The notes beneath the pieces are model-generated. The model was not told the origin of the DNA and searched no databases. It was given only the letters and a program-made list of their open reading frames with translations. From an uncultured Clostridia bacterium (GTDB taxonomy: Bacteria > Bacillota > Clostridia > Christensenellales > Borkfalkiaceae), in NCBI GenBank assembly GCA_947589585.1, contig CANQCA010000068.1, forward strand, positions 1-7,064: a stretch of DNA of 7,064 bases. The letters run 5' to 3'. Positions 5,927 to 7,064 of this stretch are shown one piece after another (position 1 is the first letter of the stretch; every line of letters begins with the position of its first letter). Made by a program: the position numbers and the translations under genes.

Positions 5927-6523
5927 TCAGAAGAGATTCCCGAGCGGATGGAAGACGGCGAGAAGCAGGATCATTTCGAGAAGGCACACGGCGACGATGA
6001 GCAGAAGGAAGGCAAGAAAGTCGAGCCCGAGTTCACAAAAATCTCGTTTTGTAAAGCAAAAACAGCGCGCCCTGCATGCGGAAAGCGACGCAGCGAGCAC
6101 AATTACGGCATCGATCAAAACATGAATGGGAATGTATAGAACGAGCGCGACGATACTTCCCGAGAACCCATACACGCCGAAAAGCACTGCGATCTGCCCG
6201 CCGAAGGTGTAGGAGCGGTATAGAAGAATGGCGGAAGGCAGGGCGATCCCCACGATATGCACGCCGCCCAAAAGCGTCAAAAGGAGCAGAAGCGAGCATC
6301 CCGCCGTGCGTTCGAGGAAGATGAGAAAAACGCTTCGGTCCGAATAGCAGATCTGCGTCAGATATCTATCGCAATTATTCAGGTGAAATTCATAGAAGGC
6401 GGGCGTCTTGACAAAGCAGATGCCGAGCACGACCCCCGCCAAAAAGACGCCGCCGAAGATGAGAAGCACGATCTTCTTTTCGACCGCGCGGCAAAAAGCG
6501 TCCTTTATAAAGAAAAGGTCCAT
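5927..6523 (-). CDS. SpoIIM-like integral membrane protein
   Basis: 198 residues with about five hydrophobic segments (roughly 17-38, 74-92, 94-115, 118-146, 166-193). In SpoIIM (DUF95) proteins a glycine-containing helix is followed by a basic/aromatic turn and a second helix ending in a Pro-containing motif. Here the comparable stretch runs from GGVHIVGIALPSAILLYRSY through YGFSGSIVALVLYIPIHVLI. SpoIIM, with SpoIID and SpoIIP, drives septal peptidoglycan remodelling and engulfment in sporulation. The position directly before dacF, as in Clostridia, supports the call; sequence similarity by eye is only moderate, so I give no gene symbol. Cysteine is frequent (10 residues), including a CRARCFCF loop near 149-156. 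The ATG at 6523 has no Shine-Dalgarno; a TATCAT at 6534-6529 ends 5 nt before it. An inverted repeat overlaps the start codon. Confidence 0.6.
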   Translation of the reverse strand: MDLFFIKDAFCRAVEKKIVLLIFGGVFLAGVVLGICFVKTPAFYEFHLNNCDRYLTQICYSDRSVFLIFLERTAGCSLLLLLTLLGGVHIVGIALPSAILLYRSYTFGGQIAVLFGVYGFSGSIVALVLYIPIHVLIDAVIVLAASLSACRARCFCFTKRDFCELGLDFLAFLLLIVAVCLLEMILLLAVFHPLGNLF

Positions 6524-6536
6524 ATCTCATGATATG
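6521..6536. repeat. Small inverted repeat over the spoIIM-like start codon
   Basis: Arms CATATC and GATATG (6 bp, perfect) flank 4 nt. One arm contains the start codon of the SpoIIM-like gene (6523-6521), the other overlaps a TATCAT -10-like hexamer. It could be a small operator or a weak hairpin hiding the start; it could also be chance in this AT-rich spot. Confidence 0.3.
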
Positions 6537-6550
6537 AACCGAAATATCCG

Positions 6551-6590
6551 AAAATTCGCCAAAGTTCCCCATCATATGCTCGATGGCGAA
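6551..6590 (-). terminator. Possible weak terminator after the hipA-like gene
   Basis: Minus-strand arms TTCGCCA (6590-6584) and TGGCGAA (6561-6555) form a 7-bp stem with a 22-nt loop, followed by only four T residues (6554-6551). A competing small hairpin lies within it. The long loop and short T-tract make it a poor terminator, but its place 9 nt after the hipA stop is right. Confidence 0.3.
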
Positions 6591-6599
6591 GCCGAAGTT

Positions 6600-7064
6600 T
6601 TAAGTGTTTTCGGAAATGACCTTTCCTATACTTTCCACAATATTCATAGCCTTCCCCTTAGCGAGGCCGACATAGGCTGCAAAGTCGAGAAGATCTTTTT
6701 CTGTGGGGGTTGGGTTCCCCATCACCGTCATCTCGTGTTCGGGCTTATCCGGCGTCCTCGTCAAATCGTAAGCGGGCGAGAGGCGATAGCCCTTTAACTC
6801 CTCATCGTATAGAAAGGAAATGTTCTTCCCGTGGTCGTCTCGATTGCCATAGAGGACGTTGAATGTCATGCGCGCGAAGGCCTCATAGAGGTCGCGCTTG
6901 TCCGCGCAGATGTTCTCCACGACCTGGAAGAGATGCACATAGTCGAGATTGGGGACACGGTGCGTCGTCTCGAGAAGAGAAGAGAGCGAAACGACATGTA
7001 CCCTTCTCCACTCTTTTCGGTCGAAACGTTTCGCGCCGAAGTAGCCGCTGCACTTCTTCGACGG
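6600..7064 (-). CDS. HipA-like serine/threonine kinase, C-terminal domain (5' end outside window)
   Basis: 154 residues are visible, open from the right edge. They include GYFGAKRFDR (7-16), RRVHVVSLSSLL, the catalytic loop NRDDHGKN (74-81; D76 and N81 correspond to the catalytic Asp and Mg-binding Asn of HipA), and LSPAYDLT (95-102; D100 is the second metal-binding Asp). This is the HipA C-terminal kinase fold; E. coli HipA phosphorylates glutamyl-tRNA synthetase and causes persistence, normally restrained by the antitoxin HipB. Catalytic residues look intact, so this appears to be an active kinase rather than a remnant. Whether the protein has the N-terminal HipA domain, or is a split HipT-type toxin with a HipB-like partner, depends on sequence beyond the window. 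It is probably an accessory gene placed beside conserved sporulation genes. A GTG at 6938 is internal, since the homology continues upstream of it. Confidence 0.88.
   Translation of the reverse strand, partial: PSKKCSGYFGAKRFDRKEWRRVHVVSLSSLLETTHRVPNLDYVHLFQVVENICADKRDLYEAFARMTFNVLYGNRDDHGKNISFLYDEELKGYRLSPAYDLTRTPDKPEHEMTVMGNPTPTEKDLLDFAAYVGLAKGKAMNIVESIGKVISENT

Noticed and set aside
6600..7064. hipA-like gene as a pseudogene because its first listed start would be GTG 6938
   Set aside because: The frame is open to the right edge and HipA similarity continues through it, so the gene is cut by the window rather than broken.

Overview
All genes in this window read on the minus strand, so the text runs from the right edge to the left edge. 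The set is typical of an endospore-forming member of the Firmicutes (Clostridia): a SpoIIM-like membrane protein, a DacF-type D,D-carboxypeptidase, diaminopimelate decarboxylase, a site-2 metalloprotease, ScpA, ScpB, a DUF2953-like protein and a GerW/YtfJ protein. The order S2P-scpA-scpB-(DUF2953)-ytfJ and the spoIIM/dacF neighbourhood are known from Clostridia. The GC content is fairly high for that class, with many C- or G-ending codons. The species cannot be named from this sequence; a gut-type, high-GC clostridial lineage is an inference.

Layout in transcription order: (1) 7064-6600, C-terminal kinase part of a HipA-like protein, cut by the right edge; (2) 6523-5927, SpoIIM-like membrane protein; (3) 5888-4734, DacF-type penicillin-binding carboxypeptidase, ending at a clear intrinsic terminator; (4) 4627-3302, lysA, with its own near-consensus promoter and its own terminator; (5) 3197 to the left edge, a probable operon of site-2 protease, scpA, scpB, DUF2953-like gene and ytfJ. 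In this operon S2P/scpA overlap by 7 nt, scpA/scpB by 26 nt and DUF2953/ytfJ by 55 nt.

Functionally the window combines cell-wall precursor supply and trimming (LysA makes lysine from meso-diaminopimelate; DacF trims D-alanine from peptidoglycan, in Bacillus during sporulation), sporulation membrane proteins, the SMC-ScpAB chromosome-segregation subunits, and a spore-germination-linked protein (YtfJ). HipA looks like an unrelated accessory gene at the edge.

The most notable pattern is in the start signals. Genes that overlap an upstream gene (scpA, scpB, ytfJ) have good Shine-Dalgarno sequences. Genes that head a transcription unit (lysA, S2P) have none, and a perfect TATAAT lies only 7-9 nt before the ATG, which predicts leaderless or nearly leaderless mRNAs. 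Terminator T-tracts are also directly joined to the next promoter's -35 region. I found no CRISPR array, RNA gene, insertion sequence or clear new multi-gene system.
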